Origin: an uncultured Burkholderiales bacterium | GTDB lineage: Bacteria; Pseudomonadota; Gammaproteobacteria; Burkholderiales; Burkholderiaceae_C | DNA: 6,347 bases | Direction: 5' to 3' | Assembly (NCBI GenBank): GCA_903871865.1 | Contig: CAIQIL010000305.1 | Location: 1-6,347, forward strand | In this document: positions 6,055-6,347 of the stretch, piece by piece | How positions within the stretch are numbered: position 1 is the stretch's first letter | Layout: each line of letters starts with the position of its first letter | Program-made: the position numbers and the translations under genes | Notes under the pieces: generated by a model | The model's input: only the letters and a program-made list of their open reading frames with translations | The model's database searches: none | Told to the model about the DNA's origin: nothing

Positions 6055-6347
6055 ACCTCACCTTTTTGAGCTTGTCTGTGGCCTTGTTGGCCGCGGCTTC
6101 TTCCTTTGTGGTGTGGCCTTTGTGGCGTGTTGGCTCAGACCGCCATGACCCCGCGCTGCTTGCGCCCAAGCGGGGGGCGGCCATTTGCCTGGTGGCCTGC
6201 CTGAGCTGTGGCACGGTGGGCCTCTATCTCCGGATTGGCGAGCCTGCGGCCTTGTCGGCGTCGCCGCTTGCGGCAGGGCGTCTGGCAGGCCATGCTGCCC
6301 CGTCGGCTGCGGCGCCAGCTGATGTCGGCCCAACTCAGGTGGCAGCG
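6051..6347 (+). CDS. ccmI: Cytochrome c biogenesis protein CcmI (CycH), 5' part only
   Basis: The frame opens at the ATG overlapping the ccmH stop and stays open for 99 codons to the window edge, so only the N-terminus is seen. CcmI is the apocytochrome c chaperone of the heme ligation complex: two N-terminal membrane spans, then a periplasmic TPR domain. Here span 1 covers about residues 4-25, ending VWPLWR, which resembles the usual end of CcmI helix 1. Span 2 covers about 43-61, ending LYLRIGEPAAL, like the LYxxxGxPxA sequence after CcmI helix 2. An Ala/Pro-rich linker follows, and the TPR region would lie beyond the window. The cytoplasmic loop between the spans is only about 17 residues, far shorter than the roughly 60-80 usual in CcmI. 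Residues C50 and C53 form a CLSC in span 2. No ribosome binding site is evident, so translation is probably coupled to ccmH. The call rests on position, topology and the two short motifs. Confidence 0.8.
   Translation, partial: MNLTFLSLSVALLAAASSFVVWPLWRVGSDRHDPALLAPKRGAAICLVACLSCGTVGLYLRIGEPAALSASPLAAGRLAGHAAPSAAAPADVGPTQVAA

Noticed and set aside
1..6347. A novel system, mobile element or CRISPR array hidden in the window
   Set aside because: The + strand is filled from 88 to 6347 by recognisable ccm genes with only one 34-base gap. No repeat arrays, transposase motifs or terminal inverted repeats were seen.

Overview
The window holds one continuous, co-directional gene cluster on the + strand: the System I (Ccm) cytochrome c maturation operon in the order ccmA-ccmB-ccmC-ccmD-ccmE-ccmF-ccmG-ccmH-ccmI. 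Eight genes are complete. The ninth, ccmI, runs off the right edge. Every family call rests on motifs that can be read directly, including the heme-ligand histidines of CcmC, CcmE and CcmF, the Walker motifs of CcmA, and the CxxC motifs of CcmG and CcmH. The DNA is GC-rich with strongly GC-biased third codon positions. With the ABCDEFGHI order and a ccmH separate from ccmI (not fused as in E. coli), this suggests a high-GC proteobacterium, most likely a betaproteobacterium of the Burkholderiales. That placement is inference, since no marker gene is present.

Layout: bases 1-87 are a less GC-rich leader (about 54% by my count) with only weak promoter-like signals. An in-frame stop at 79-81 fixes the ccmA start at 88. 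From there genes are packed with almost no spacer. Five junctions are 4-base ATGA stop/start overlaps (C/D, D/E, E/F, F/G, H/I), A/B is a 1-base TGATG overlap, and G/H is an 8-base overlap with a GTG start. The one true gap is 34 bases between ccmB and ccmC. No tRNA, rRNA, insertion sequence, CRISPR array or terminator was seen.

How the genes work together (established for the family): CcmA (ATPase) and CcmB (membrane subunit) form an ABC complex with CcmC and CcmD that drives release of heme-loaded CcmE. CcmC loads heme onto the histidine of CcmE. CcmF, with CcmH and CcmI, takes heme from CcmE and ligates it to the CxxCH motif of apocytochrome c. CcmG and CcmH keep the apocytochrome thiols reduced, and CcmI chaperones the apocytochrome. 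All chemistry is on the periplasmic side of the inner membrane.

I see no new system here. This is a canonical housekeeping operon. The points that deserve a second look are local: a CcmI whose cytoplasmic loop appears much shorter than usual, with a CxxC inside its second membrane segment; the near-complete translational coupling, with several genes lacking their own ribosome binding site; the GTG start of ccmH; and small extensions of CcmC and CcmF.
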